The notes beneath the pieces are model-generated. The model saw nothing but the letters and a program-made list of their open reading frames with translations, was not told the origin of the DNA and ran no database searches. A stretch of DNA of 64,000 nucleotides, from positions 32,537 through 96,536 of IMG/VR virus record IMGVR_UViG_3300005613_000021. One strand, given 5' to 3'. How positions within the stretch are numbered: the first letter of the stretch is position 1; every line of letters starts with the position of its first letter. Made by a program: the position numbers and the translations under genes. The stretch is from a virus. Shown one piece after another: positions 29,456 through 38,091 of the stretch.

Positions 29456-30174
29456 CAATAGTTATCAATTATTTTTATAGACCTATTTTCTGTGTATGGT
29501 TCGGTTGTGGTGTATGCCAGATAATTTTTATGTATAGAACATTTATACAAACCACTTAAAATATTCTGTTCTTTTTTTAAATTTTCATCCAATATAATAG
29601 AATTATTACCTTTTCTTGAACAGTATGTGACGACAAATTTATTAGAATCAAAAATTTTAGATATTCTTATAATACTTGCATTATCAATAATTTGATTAGT
29701 GCTAATTTTTTTTCTACTAACAATATCAATAATGTCTATATTTTTACCTCTATTTTCGGAAGAGGTGCAATATAACAAACCGTTGTGTAACACTCCATTA
29801 AAAGATCTGTGTAGTACTTTAATGTTTTTATATTCAGCATCAATACTAACTACATAGTAATATACAGCAGACTGGGGGTTTTTTTTAAATCCACAAGTAT
29901 ATGTCAAAAGAGAACTGTCCGAATAAACACAAGGATTGCATTCAACTAAGACATAACCATAGCCTTTGACATATTTAGGTAAATTTATTTTTGATGCAAT
30001 TTTATTATTCTTTATATCTTCAATTAGGTGTATTTTCCAAGGTTTGATGGAATAAATCTGTTTACTAAATTGATCAAATATAGTTTTTTTTGCATAACAG
30101 CACAACATATTTATAGTTCCATTACTGTCATAAAGATATGGTTGACTATAATTTTGTAACTCTATAGTATTCAT
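29452..30174 (-). CDS. Unknown protein, possibly a small beta propeller
   Basis: A 240-residue protein, the last gene of the long minus-strand array. Strand-turn-strand units recur (for example GLLYCTSSENRGKNIDIIDI and SKIFDSNKFVVTYCSR), as in WD- or NHL-like propellers, but no clean repeat signature is present. Its ATG overlaps the stop of the upstream gene (TAATG). It has no signal peptide. I do not recognise it. Being next to the tail genes and a Cys/Pro-rich protein it could be virion-associated. Confidence 0.55.
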   Translation of the reverse strand: MNTIELQNYSQPYLYDSNGTINMLCCYAKKTIFDQFSKQIYSIKPWKIHLIEDIKNNKIASKINLPKYVKGYGYVLVECNPCVYSDSSLLTYTCGFKKNPQSAVYYYVVSIDAEYKNIKVLHRSFNGVLHNGLLYCTSSENRGKNIDIIDIVSRKKISTNQIIDNASIIRISKIFDSNKFVVTYCSRKGNNSIILDENLKKEQNILSGLYKCSIHKNYLAYTTTEPYTENRSIKIIDNYC

Positions 30175-31232
30175 TACTCAAAATCTAGATCGTCTATATT
30201 GATAGACAGAGGATATCCTGGCGGAGGATATCCTGGCGACGGAGGCTTGGTAGTGGTAGTGGTTGGGCCAGGTGTTGTAGTTGTAGTTGTAGGGGGACAA
30301 TAACATTGGTAATCAACAATACAATATATTTGTCTAGTATTGGTTGGAATACCATCGCAGTAACACTGGACTATGACCACACCCCATAATCGCTGGGGAT
30401 AGCACCCCGAAGGGCATTGTGGTATTGTGACTGGTGGGCATTGGGCGCAATAGTAACTTCCCTGACAGCCGTCCCCTGGAGGCGGCGGCTCTCCGGGTCC
30501 TGGCTCTGGAGGGGGAGCACACACCCAATCCACTATACACCAATGCACTCGACCACAATTGTCCTCAAAAAGCCGATAAATAGGATATAGTATATTCGGT
30601 GGCGGACAATCTGGTGGTGGTGGGACTGGTGGACATGGATATATGGGTATACAAGGTTCTCGCGTAGTTGTAGTACCTGTTGGTGGTGGTAACGTTGTTG
30701 GTGGTGGTGGTAACGTTGTTGTTGTACAGCAAGGGGGTAATGGTGGATATATTTTACCAGTACCTGAAGGACAGCATGTTTGGTCATACCCATCACAATT
30801 AAAACAGTGTTCTGGTTCTCCATATTGAGTTACCCATGAATCTAATGTTCTCCAATCATCTGGTGTTGCTTCTGGTTTTAGAGGATTTTCACACCTAACT
30901 TGAAGCTCCATATATCCTGGATAAAGTTCGTATGGTGGAGTAAAGCAGCAAGCTCCAGCCCCACCCATACCAAAAAATATGTAACTAGGATCCCCAGTTC
31001 CTAAAGGTGGTGCTGGTTCTTCGTCATCTCTTACTACCACAGGTCCAGAAAGAAAAAGAAATGGATAGCTTGTTTCTATTATTCTCCATTCTACTGGAAG
31101 AAGACATGCGCAACAGCAATAAAAACCTTCTAAACCTTCTTCAGATCCTAGTAAGGTTGGTTCCCAGCTATCGCTTTTTAAGCTGAAACCACTACCATCT
31201 TGACCTGCCGACCCTAGTAAGACGAATGACAT
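30174..31232 (-). CDS. Cysteine-rich protein with Pro/Thr-rich, mucin-like tracts
   Basis: A 352-residue protein unlike its neighbours. It contains many cysteines, often in pairs or triplets (FYCCCACLLP near residue 40), several proline tracts (PPPP) and runs of threonine (TTTTTT, TTTTT). It ends in PSPGYPPPGYP followed by an acidic tail. The DNA is more GC rich than the surroundings and carries exact short repeats at 30210-30239 and 30682-30720. There is no clear signal peptide. Such composition suits an exposed, disulfide-stabilised stalk or a protein with many ligand contacts, perhaps a virion decoration. Function unknown. The shadow frames across it are not genes. Confidence 0.65.
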   Translation of the reverse strand: MSFVLLGSAGQDGSGFSLKSDSWEPTLLGSEEGLEGFYCCCACLLPVEWRIIETSYPFLFLSGPVVVRDDEEPAPPLGTGDPSYIFFGMGGAGACCFTPPYELYPGYMELQVRCENPLKPEATPDDWRTLDSWVTQYGEPEHCFNCDGYDQTCCPSGTGKIYPPLPPCCTTTTLPPPPTTLPPPTGTTTTREPCIPIYPCPPVPPPPDCPPPNILYPIYRLFEDNCGRVHWCIVDWVCAPPPEPGPGEPPPPGDGCQGSYYCAQCPPVTIPQCPSGCYPQRLWGVVIVQCYCDGIPTNTRQIYCIVDYQCYCPPTTTTTTPGPTTTTTKPPSPGYPPPGYPLSINIDDLDFE

Positions 31233-31237
31233 TGGTT

Positions 31238-31555
31238 TTAACTACCTTGCCATTTATACCATCCTCTATTTGGCATGTAGTCACCCTTTTCATCTTTTCT
31301 TTTTGGGAAGAGAGTTCCTCCCTTTTTATGTTGACCAAACGCGAGAGTGGCACCACACTTCGTGCATTTTAGCTCATAATACTCATTGTCTTCTACTGTT
31401 CTTACGGCAAATCTAATGTTCGTATTTTTACACATACCACATTCTGACTCGCCAAAAATTTCTTGAATAGAAGACAATTCTTTAAAAACTTCTTTTTGAC
31501 CTTCGCCCTCAACTTCGAATTGTAGTGTATCACTTACTTTATATGATGCTTTCAT
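31238..31555 (-). CDS. Small zinc-ribbon protein
   Basis: A 105-residue protein with a four-cysteine zinc ribbon: Cys39, Cys42, Cys64 and Cys67 (CGMC then CTKC), followed by GATLAFGQ and a basic FPKRK segment. Small proteins of this pattern occur beside recombination genes in many phages. It overlaps the Rad52/Erf-like gene by four bases (ATGA), so the two are co-translated. A nucleic-acid-binding helper role in recombination is inferred. Confidence 0.7.
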   Translation of the reverse strand: MKASYKVSDTLQFEVEGEGQKEVFKELSSIQEIFGESECGMCKNTNIRFAVRTVEDNEYYELKCTKCGATLAFGQHKKGGTLFPKRKDEKGDYMPNRGWYKWQGS

Positions 31556-32226
31556 TTCCAGCCTTCCTCATATCCTAAGATGGTTTCGGGTATATTGCTA
31601 GTATCTTGTTGATAACTAGATAACTGTCTTATAATAGATACACCATTGTTATGGTCAAGTTTATCAATATCTATTGATAAATTCACACTTTCTAAATATT
31701 TTATAGCGTTTATATTTAATCTTTTACATAGAACGTCCATAAAATTTAACTGATTATTTGTAATCTTACCAGCATTATGACCATCAATATCGTCTTCTAT
31801 TTCTTCTGCAATTTCTTCAGCAGCAACAACTTTACGAAGCTTTAAACCTCTTCTAAGAGCCCTTCCTTCAGCCCTTGTTTCCGCAACAGCCACTGGATGA
31901 TTTCTGAAAATCTTATCACAATTTCCCCAATATACGTCTGCAGCGCCATTAACAGTCCTGGTTTTAATATGATTGTCCATATCACAATCGTTTAAAACAT
32001 ATGTCACAGAATGAACCACAGTAGCTCTATTGCCATTATTAGGTTCTGGAGACTGAGCAATGGTTGATGATGAGTCAACAACGGTACATTCAAGAGCTAT
32101 TTCAAATATTCTACGCAGACCATCTGTAGTTGGATTGCCTTGAATTTTTTCATCTTCAGACAAAAGCTCTAAAACATAATCTGTCCATTCAATATCGTTA
32201 ATGCTAGGTTTCTTATTTTTACTCAT
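31552..32226 (-). CDS. Rad52/Erf-like single-strand annealing protein (putative)
   Basis: A 224-residue protein. The key stretch, VAVAETRAEGRALRRGLKL near residues 112-130, is the helix shared by many phage single-strand annealing proteins, where an Ala-Glu-x-x-Ala pattern precedes GRALR. A C-terminal helical segment of about 60 residues (ITNNQLNFMDVLCKRLNI) resembles the tail domain of such proteins. GAGGA precedes the ATG. It is next to a zinc ribbon, as seen for recombinases in other phages. The family is assigned by pattern, so a related DNA-binding role is the alternative. Confidence 0.6.
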   Translation of the reverse strand: MSKNKKPSINDIEWTDYVLELLSEDEKIQGNPTTDGLRRIFEIALECTVVDSSSTIAQSPEPNNGNRATVVHSVTYVLNDCDMDNHIKTRTVNGAADVYWGNCDKIFRNHPVAVAETRAEGRALRRGLKLRKVVAAEEIAEEIEDDIDGHNAGKITNNQLNFMDVLCKRLNINAIKYLESVNLSIDIDKLDHNNGVSIIRQLSSYQQDTSNIPETILGYEEGWK

Positions 32227-32992
32227 TGTTGTCCTCTATATGAAATAATTTTTCCTTTGAATTTTGTATATATCCCAAAGTTTTCATTAATCTATCAGCA
32301 ATCAAATGCGCTCTTGCTTTGGAATAGTCCTTTGTCTGTTTTATTCTAATCAATTTCATTCCTTTGCCAAGTATAAGTCCCGTTTTCTTTTCGTCGTACC
32401 TTTTATTTCTACTTAAAGAATCCTCTCCCCACACAGGCTCAAAATGAGAAGGACCATCAACTTCTATTGCTACATTTTTTTCTGGAACATAAATATCAAT
32501 TTGAAGTTTAGTATTTGCTAAAACTTCCTCTTTATGAAATTCCGGTTTGAATCCACCTTCTATTAAACTAGCTAATAAAAATTTTTCTAATTTAGATCCT
32601 TCTACACTAGATTTTCTAATGGCTATATGTGCAGAATGTAGCATATTTTGCTTTTGTACTTCATCAAGATTATCCCATCTTTTTTTGCTGTCTAATTTTC
32701 TTTTTTTTCTTTCTTTTTCAGATAGACTGTCCCATGCATTATAGACACCCATAGATATTTTATTTTTCTCATTTTCTGTTCTACTTTTGCCCATAGTAGG
32801 ATGAACAGCTTTTCCTTCACTCAACACATTTTTTTGTGCTTCGCTTTTAGTTCTAATTGGTATATTGAATTTTATCGCGTCTCTTCTGATTTTATTTGGG
32901 TATGTATCGTATTTTTGTGCTATTTCACCAAAAGACATTTTTTTTTCTATATATAATTGATAAAGAAGTTTTCTTTTATTGGTGTCATTCAT
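32219..32992 (-). CDS. Vsr-like (EDxHD-type) homing endonuclease, free-standing
   Basis: A protein of about 257 residues. The N-terminal 45 residues look like a helix-turn-helix (MSFGEIAQKYDTYPNKIRRD). A basic NUMOD-like linker follows. The C-terminal half is a PD-(D/E)XK-type nuclease with the line LQIDIYVP then VAIEVDGPSHFEP, the E-V-D-G-x-x-H form of Vsr-related homing enzymes. An upstream in-frame ATG exists at 33004, but the ATG at 32992 fits the ATGAATGA overlap with the previous stop better. The gene lies between a recombination gene and an unknown gene, as a mobile intruder would. It shares architecture with the endonuclease in the polymerase locus. Confidence 0.75.
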   Translation of the reverse strand: MNDTNKRKLLYQLYIEKKMSFGEIAQKYDTYPNKIRRDAIKFNIPIRTKSEAQKNVLSEGKAVHPTMGKSRTENEKNKISMGVYNAWDSLSEKERKKRKLDSKKRWDNLDEVQKQNMLHSAHIAIRKSSVEGSKLEKFLLASLIEGGFKPEFHKEEVLANTKLQIDIYVPEKNVAIEVDGPSHFEPVWGEDSLSRNKRYDEKKTGLILGKGMKLIRIKQTKDYSKARAHLIADRLMKTLGYIQNSKEKLFHIEDNNE

Positions 32993-33389
32993 TTGCTGGT
33001 ACATTTAAAATATCCTTTATAGACTTAATATTCTTGATATCATCATACTTTTCTTTGAACTGTTGGAATAATTCTAGATTATCATAGATGTAATATTTAT
33101 GGTGCGGATATATTTGTGGTAAATCAATCAATCCCTCGTCCATAATAATGACATCTTTTGCATCGCTGACTAAATAATATGTATTAAATTGAGGAATAAA
33201 AACATTATGTTTTACTTGTATTTCATCACAGTATATAGCATAATTGAATTCTTTTTTAAAGTCATTGTTCAAAGACAACATTAACAATTCTTTAAAACAC
33301 GCACTATCATAATGAGTCTGATTGAATTTTGAACAAGCCAGAGCTAAATGTCTTGATACATATTCATATTGTTGTCTTTTTTGTGTCAT
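32985..33389 (-). CDS. Unknown protein
   Basis: A 134-residue soluble protein preceded by TAGGAT. It contains alternating strands and helices with aromatic residues (NTYYLVSDAKDVIIMDEG). No membrane segment or recognisable motif. It follows the glycosyltransferase group and is probably co-transcribed with it. I cannot assign a function. Confidence 0.6.
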   Translation of the reverse strand: MTQKRQQYEYVSRHLALACSKFNQTHYDSACFKELLMLSLNNDFKKEFNYAIYCDEIQVKHNVFIPQFNTYYLVSDAKDVIIMDEGLIDLPQIYPHHKYYIYDNLELFQQFKEKYDDIKNIKSIKDILNVPANE

Positions 33390-33391
33390 GA

Positions 33392-34087
33392 TTATCCTAT
33401 ATATTGTTGTAGGGATTTTTTACTAAAAATAAGATGAGCATCTTTACTTTTTATGTCTGTTTTTTTACAAGTTAAGTTTTTTGATATACAGCTATTGATT
33501 ATTTCAAAAATGTATTTGTTCTTATCTCTTTCTAAAGAAAAATTTTCTAAAATAAAAGATTTTGCTTTTGTGTTTATACAGTTGATACCTATATGTTTGT
33601 TTTCTAGACCAAAAAATATATTTTGTACATAATCATTTTCGACAACACACCCGATTTGAAGATCATTATTTTGTTTATGTCTATTTCCTACACAACATAT
33701 ATTCATATCACATTCTGTATTATTTGCAATGGTATCAAAAATTGCTAGATGATTTATTATTAATCCACACTCTATATTAAATACTGTATTGTATTTGGCA
33801 AGCTCCAACCCCTTTAAAAAGCACCCGGCATAATTTACATTTTTCTTATTTAAATGGCAGTATTTTATATTTAATCTTTTGTTTTCTATGTATTTGATAG
33901 TTTTATTGTGTTCTATGTTGTTCACAAAAATAATTTCATAATCTATATTATTACAACTTTTTTGTATTGCTTTGTATTGTTTGTATAAAATTGTATTTTT
34001 CTTTATGCTATATATTGCTTTTGATCCTAGTGATTTTATCCCACTATCATAATATGGAGAGCTTATAACAAAACTAATTTGATTCAT
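33392..34087 (-). CDS. GT-A-like glycosyltransferase, probably family 2 related
   Basis: A 231-residue protein. The N-terminal half follows the family 2 layout: an initial strand (ISFVISSPYYDSG), helix, strand (DYEIIFVNN), a second strand with an NxAGCFLKGLELA helix, and a strand where the DxD normally sits. Here that position reads NIECGLII, so the canonical metal-binding DxD is absent, and activity may be altered or lost. It overlaps the preceding methyltransferase-like gene by 14 bases. A role in modifying a glycan or a virion protein is inferred from the group. Confidence 0.55.
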   Translation of the reverse strand: MNQISFVISSPYYDSGIKSLGSKAIYSIKKNTILYKQYKAIQKSCNNIDYEIIFVNNIEHNKTIKYIENKRLNIKYCHLNKKNVNYAGCFLKGLELAKYNTVFNIECGLIINHLAIFDTIANNTECDMNICCVGNRHKQNNDLQIGCVVENDYVQNIFFGLENKHIGINCINTKAKSFILENFSLERDKNKYIFEIINSCISKNLTCKKTDIKSKDAHLIFSKKSLQQYIG

Positions 34088-34505
34088 TTTTTATTGCTGT
34101 TATTGAGTATTCGTAAGCGTTAACATAAAATGTCGATTTAATCTTTAGGGTCTTTATTTGACTTATCATAGAAATTATTTCATCTAATGTATAGCACAAT
34201 ATTCTTCCAGGATGATAAATTATTCCCCTAAAATGAGATACGTCTAGATGAAATTTAGAACAATACCAACACATTTGCAATATATCTGGACCTTTAATGT
34301 GTAACTGTCCATTGTCTTCTAATTTATTTGATATTTTTTCTAGTGTTTCCGGAATTTGTTTTATTTGAAGATAATCAAGAAGATCTGCTATATAAATATT
34401 TTCGTACACAGAACTTAAATCATTTATTTCATCAACAGAATAATATCTATAGTCCTTTGGATGTTCTACTTCTTCGTCTATTAATATTGCTATGTTTTTT
34501 TTCAT
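34074..34505 (-). CDS. Short methyltransferase-like protein, lacking the SAM-binding loop
   Basis: A 143-residue protein resembling the C-terminal part of class I SAM-dependent methyltransferases: NIYIADLLDYL, a helix, then NKLEDNGQLHIKGPD, the post-motif strand of that fold. The N-terminal GxGxG loop is missing, so the protein is either a fragment, a partner subunit or an inactive relative. It lies among glycosyltransferase genes, where small methyltransferase-like genes are common. Confidence 0.5.
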   Translation of the reverse strand: MKKNIAILIDEEVEHPKDYRYYSVDEINDLSSVYENIYIADLLDYLQIKQIPETLEKISNKLEDNGQLHIKGPDILQMCWYCSKFHLDVSHFRGIIYHPGRILCYTLDEIISMISQIKTLKIKSTFYVNAYEYSITAIKNESN

Positions 34506-34506
34506 A

Positions 34507-34962
34507 TTAATTTTTAGCCTTAAAAGTTTTTTGTAATATATTATTAATAGCTTTTTCCCACATCTCTATATTGTTTATGTTAATTTCTATTACTTCGTTA
34601 CACGCTTCTTTTCCCCAAGACATTCCTATCGTCTCGGAAATAGATATTTGATAATGTGTTATTTGTGGCTCTGGAACTTGTGAAATATTTAAATTATCTG
34701 GCTTTGGCTTGTGGTCTACAATCAAAAGAGGACTATGATAATAATAACATAATCCTATACAAGTATCCAAGATATCTAGTCTATTATTGCATATAATAAG
34801 ATCTATATTCTTATGCGAAAAAATTGATTCTTCTATTGTAGCAACATTTGATGACCCATATATGCTATTCAATATTTTAATAAAAGGCTTGTTATCCGAA
34901 TGAGAATATAAAATATTCTTTTTTTTGTTGATATTTTTTAATATTGTATTATATACTAGCAT
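34507..34962 (-). CDS. Glycosyltransferase-associated protein, possible GT-B half
   Basis: A 151-residue protein with Rossmann-like alternation (NIDLIICNNRLDILDTC, then HSPLLIVDHKP), similar to the N-terminal half of GT-B transferases. The C-terminal nucleotide-sugar site is absent. It overlaps the following GT-B-like gene by seven bases and may act with it. Weak assignment. Confidence 0.45.
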   Translation of the reverse strand: MLVYNTILKNINKKKNILYSHSDNKPFIKILNSIYGSSNVATIEESIFSHKNIDLIICNNRLDILDTCIGLCYYYHSPLLIVDHKPKPDNLNISQVPEPQITHYQISISETIGMSWGKEACNEVIEININNIEMWEKAINNILQKTFKAKN

Positions 34963-36014
34963 AGTAAGTCATTAATATTGGATATGTCATATTTTTCTAG
35001 TTGCTCTTTAGTTATCTTATCGCTACTATATCTGCCATAATAGGCTTTTATCATTGTGTCCCTCAGACTATTGCTTTCCATAGTATAGTTACGACTATAA
35101 AGACAAGAAGAAATATTGCAAGCATACGCATCAACTTTATATATCTTTTCAAAAAATTCTGAAGCAGCTAGTTTTTCATTACATATTATATCCTTCTTTA
35201 GCAAGGCTGCTAAGAAAATATTATTGTTATAATCGTCTGTTCTACAACAATCAATAAAGCAATCTATTGAATTATATAGTTTAACCGTTGATGTTTTATC
35301 GTATATTCCATTAAAAATATGGGGCAAATTTTCTTTTCTATTTATGTTAACGGAACGTGCTATTTCATTAATTCTTTGGTTGATTTGGTCACTATCTTCC
35401 TTACTATCTATGCCGATTGTTTTAATAACCAATCCACAATTTTTATTAACCAAACTATTTATGTAAACATATATTAGTTTTTCCCAATCGTATGTATCAT
35501 TAAAAGATACTTCTGTATAGAAATAATATTTTTCTCCATTTGCCCAATCTAATTTCTCTTTAGTATTATAATCTGTATTATTGATATCTATATAATTGGG
35601 ACAATATGACACATTACACATTAGGTTTTTGGATAATAAATATAAAAGTTTTCTATATTGTTTTTGAGAATTTACTACGATTTTATCGGCAAAACACATC
35701 TTAGTATTTAGTATAGGTTCGTCAATAATATTTGATGCTGGATATATGGCAATATGTTTTTTTATTGCTTCGTTAAAACAATAAAAATTAGGATCGCAGT
35801 CTTGTATACATATATCATAATTATCAAGATTATTTTTTTCTAGCTCCAATAAATCTTCTGGGGTTTCGTTGAAAAATTGTCCAGGATAATATATTGGTAC
35901 TATTCTAAGTAAATGTTTTTTCTTGTATAGTCCCCTGATATTGTTTAAAGAGGACCTTCCCCTATTTGACTCTTCGTTGTAGGGTCCTATGTAAAGAATT
36001 TTTTTATTGTCCAT
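34956..36014 (-). CDS. GT-B glycosyltransferase (family 4-like, divergent)
   Basis: A 352-residue protein. It begins with a GT-B opening strand and loop (KKILYIGPYNEESNRGRSS) and has a middle hinge where DKIVVNSQKQYRKLL matches the region where GT-B enzymes check the acceptor. The second half includes NGIYDKTSTVKLYNSIDCFIDC, the helix before the donor site. The usual E-x7-E pair is not clear, so donor and activity are uncertain. It overlaps the next upstream gene by 11 bases, in the same group. Confidence 0.6.
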   Translation of the reverse strand: MDNKKILYIGPYNEESNRGRSSLNNIRGLYKKKHLLRIVPIYYPGQFFNETPEDLLELEKNNLDNYDICIQDCDPNFYCFNEAIKKHIAIYPASNIIDEPILNTKMCFADKIVVNSQKQYRKLLYLLSKNLMCNVSYCPNYIDINNTDYNTKEKLDWANGEKYYFYTEVSFNDTYDWEKLIYVYINSLVNKNCGLVIKTIGIDSKEDSDQINQRINEIARSVNINRKENLPHIFNGIYDKTSTVKLYNSIDCFIDCCRTDDYNNNIFLAALLKKDIICNEKLAASEFFEKIYKVDAYACNISSCLYSRNYTMESNSLRDTMIKAYYGRYSSDKITKEQLEKYDISNINDLLC

Positions 36015-37605
36015 ATTTGAGAAATTCAGAATTATCTTCTATGGTTTTTGATCTAATTTTTTCTAATAGTACTTTATGGTTTAATAGCGCTTCTAGATTA
36101 GCCTTTGCCGTCTCTATTTTGTATGGTACTGTGCTATTTCCCGTATTGGCGTATCCATTATTTAGATTCATTACCATAGTTTGAATATATGGTGTCTTAA
36201 GCAGATGTGGGCTTTGTAAGACATCTTTAACAATATCGTGAACAAATTGTCTATTAGAAGAATAATTCACTTTTAGTGATGGATTAACAGATAATGGAAC
36301 ATTCCACATATTTTTAGGTTCTAATGCATCAAAAATATCTATATACCTATCTGTTGTTTTGTCCCAACTATATTTTTCTATTATTTTTTCTCTAATCAGC
36401 TTCTTTTTGCGTATTTTGTTTTCTTTTGTGTCTTGCATATGCTGTATGATTTTGACTACAGCCTCGCTGTCATTAGGTATTGCTCTTAAAGCTCCTGTAT
36501 CTAACTCTTTAAATAGAGCGTATGATATTTTATCTGCTTCTAATTTATCTGTAACTTCGCTCATAGCACTATAATCAACCGAACAAATAGGAACACCACA
36601 TGATGCAGCTTCTAGCTGAGGTATTCCTAAACCTTCACATATAGCATATTGAATATAAAGATCAAATAAATTATATACGTTTTTGAGTTGTGAGTCTGTT
36701 AATCCTTTTACTACGTTTGGCATATGGGCTGCTTCGTTTGAGCAAAATGGACATATTGCTTTAGCTCCCTTCCATGTAGACGAATGTACTTTTGAACACC
36801 TGTCGCAATAGTATGTAAATAATACGAAGTTATAAGCCTCATACTCCTGCAACAATGTGGGGATGTCCCATCCAGATCGTTCTGGATAGCTTGTATGCAG
36901 ATACAAATATACATTCGTTTTTTGGGTTAATGCCCTAACTTGTTTAACTATACCCATTAAGTTGGGAATTAGTTTTCTTTTTTGATTTCTCATAACAGAA
37001 CCAACTACATAAGCATCCTTAGGAATAAGGTGATGAGCCCTGTTTAATGTTGAAGAATAATTAATAGGACGAAAAACGTTTGTATCTACTGAGTCGGAAA
37101 CACTTGTTATTGCGTTCATTGTGTTTCTAGATTGTTTTAGATAGTCTACAGCCCAATCTGTATGTCCCAAAACTACATCTGCTGTACTAAAGCTTTGCAA
37201 CCATTGCATTTGTTGTGGTGTAGAGTCTACTGTTGGTGCAATGACCCAATGAAAATATGGCCTAAGTAAAGAAATGGATTGATATTCTAGCATCCAGGGA
37301 TCTCTTATATCAAAAACGATATCTGGTCTAAAATCTAATACTATTTGATCGAATCTCCATTTTCCAAAAACGTTGGCTGGGTCTTGGTTGTATATTTTGG
37401 TTGCTTCTTTGTCTCCTTCTGTAGCATTTGGATAAACCTTCCAAGGCACCGACTTAGAATCTTTTCCACTATTAAAACAGCTTAACTCTGCTATATCGTA
37501 TTTTCCAGTTTTGTGCAATCTAGACAGGATTTCTCTAGTATATAGACCGAATCCTGATTTGGCGATATGATGTTCACCAACCATTAATATTCTTTTTTTT
37601 CTCAT
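36004..37605 (-). CDS. Family 4 glycosyltransferase with an inserted zinc ribbon
   Basis: A 533-residue GT-B enzyme that would move a sugar from a nucleotide donor. It opens with KRILMVGEHHIAKSGFG, a clear family 4 start. The donor site EGLGIPQLEAASCGVP near 325-340 has the E-x7-E pair. Between the halves sits an inserted zinc ribbon, Cys267, Cys270, Cys285 and Cys288 (CDRC...CPFC), which family 4 enzymes do not normally have. The last 100 residues form an extra domain. AGGAGA lies ten bases before the ATG. A target in phage DNA, virion or host envelope cannot be told from sequence. Confidence 0.85.
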   Translation of the reverse strand: MRKKRILMVGEHHIAKSGFGLYTREILSRLHKTGKYDIAELSCFNSGKDSKSVPWKVYPNATEGDKEATKIYNQDPANVFGKWRFDQIVLDFRPDIVFDIRDPWMLEYQSISLLRPYFHWVIAPTVDSTPQQMQWLQSFSTADVVLGHTDWAVDYLKQSRNTMNAITSVSDSVDTNVFRPINYSSTLNRAHHLIPKDAYVVGSVMRNQKRKLIPNLMGIVKQVRALTQKTNVYLYLHTSYPERSGWDIPTLLQEYEAYNFVLFTYYCDRCSKVHSSTWKGAKAICPFCSNEAAHMPNVVKGLTDSQLKNVYNLFDLYIQYAICEGLGIPQLEAASCGVPICSVDYSAMSEVTDKLEADKISYALFKELDTGALRAIPNDSEAVVKIIQHMQDTKENKIRKKKLIREKIIEKYSWDKTTDRYIDIFDALEPKNMWNVPLSVNPSLKVNYSSNRQFVHDIVKDVLQSPHLLKTPYIQTMVMNLNNGYANTGNSTVPYKIETAKANLEALLNHKVLLEKIRSKTIEDNSEFLKYGQ

Positions 37606-37641
37606 ATACTAGAGATCTCCTATTGACTAGATTAATTAAAA

Positions 37642-38019
37642 TTAAAACGCTACTGCTTCTTCTTGAGATTGAACAGTATCATTATTCTTTTTTAGCTTAG
37701 TAAGCTTAGAGAAATTATTGACTCTAACCTTCATGCTATTATGCTTAACTCCGTCTTTTTCCCACTTATCATTGCGCATTGATCCTTCGACAAAAACCAA
37801 ATCCCCCTTTCGGAATGATTCAGCAATTAGTTCAGCTCCAGAATCCCAAGCTTCGCAAGGAATATAAGAAACAATCTTATCCTTAACACCATTGTTTTTG
37901 GTATATTCTCTAGATACAGCAACAGTAAAATTGATTACTGAGATAGACCTATTACCATTATCAATAGTTCTTAGCTCTGGATCTCTTGTCAAATTACCAC
38001 GTAGAATTACTTGATTCAT
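37642..38019 (-). CDS. ssb: Single-stranded DNA-binding protein
   Basis: About 125 residues with the OB-fold SSB signature: NQVILRGNLTRDPELR at the start, INFTVAVSREY, and a KGDLVFVEGSMRNDKW strand pair. It coats single-stranded DNA during replication. I chose the ATG at 38019 over a TTG at 38025 because AGGAG lies eight bases before the ATG. The C-terminal tail (QSQEEAVAF) is short and acidic and ends in Phe, like the partner-binding tip of bacterial SSBs. The gene has its own sigma-70-like promoter, unlike most genes of this array, which fits a need for large amounts. Confidence 0.95.
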   Translation of the reverse strand: MNQVILRGNLTRDPELRTIDNGNRSISVINFTVAVSREYTKNNGVKDKIVSYIPCEAWDSGAELIAESFRKGDLVFVEGSMRNDKWEKDGVKHNSMKVRVNNFSKLTKLKKNNDTVQSQEEAVAF

Positions 38020-38063
38020 AATCAAATCTCCTCAAGGTTCAAAAAATCTCACTAACACTTATT

Positions 38064-38091
38064 ATTGTATTCTCTGTCCGTATTTTGTCAA
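38064..38091 (-). promoter_or_regulatory. Sigma-70-like promoter for ssb
   Basis: Read on the minus strand, TTGACA (38091-38086) and TACAAT (38069-38064) are separated by 16 bases. The -35 box overlaps the TGA stop of the polymerase C-terminal gene. This is the best consensus promoter I find in the window. Confidence 0.7.

Noticed and set aside
30533-30823. Reading frames on both strands across the Pro/Thr-rich gene.
   Set aside because: They are by-products of low-complexity codons and have no ribosome site.
32220-33087. Plus-strand frames opposite the homing endonuclease.
   Set aside because: Shadow frames rich in Phe, Leu and Ser from A-rich coding on the other strand.
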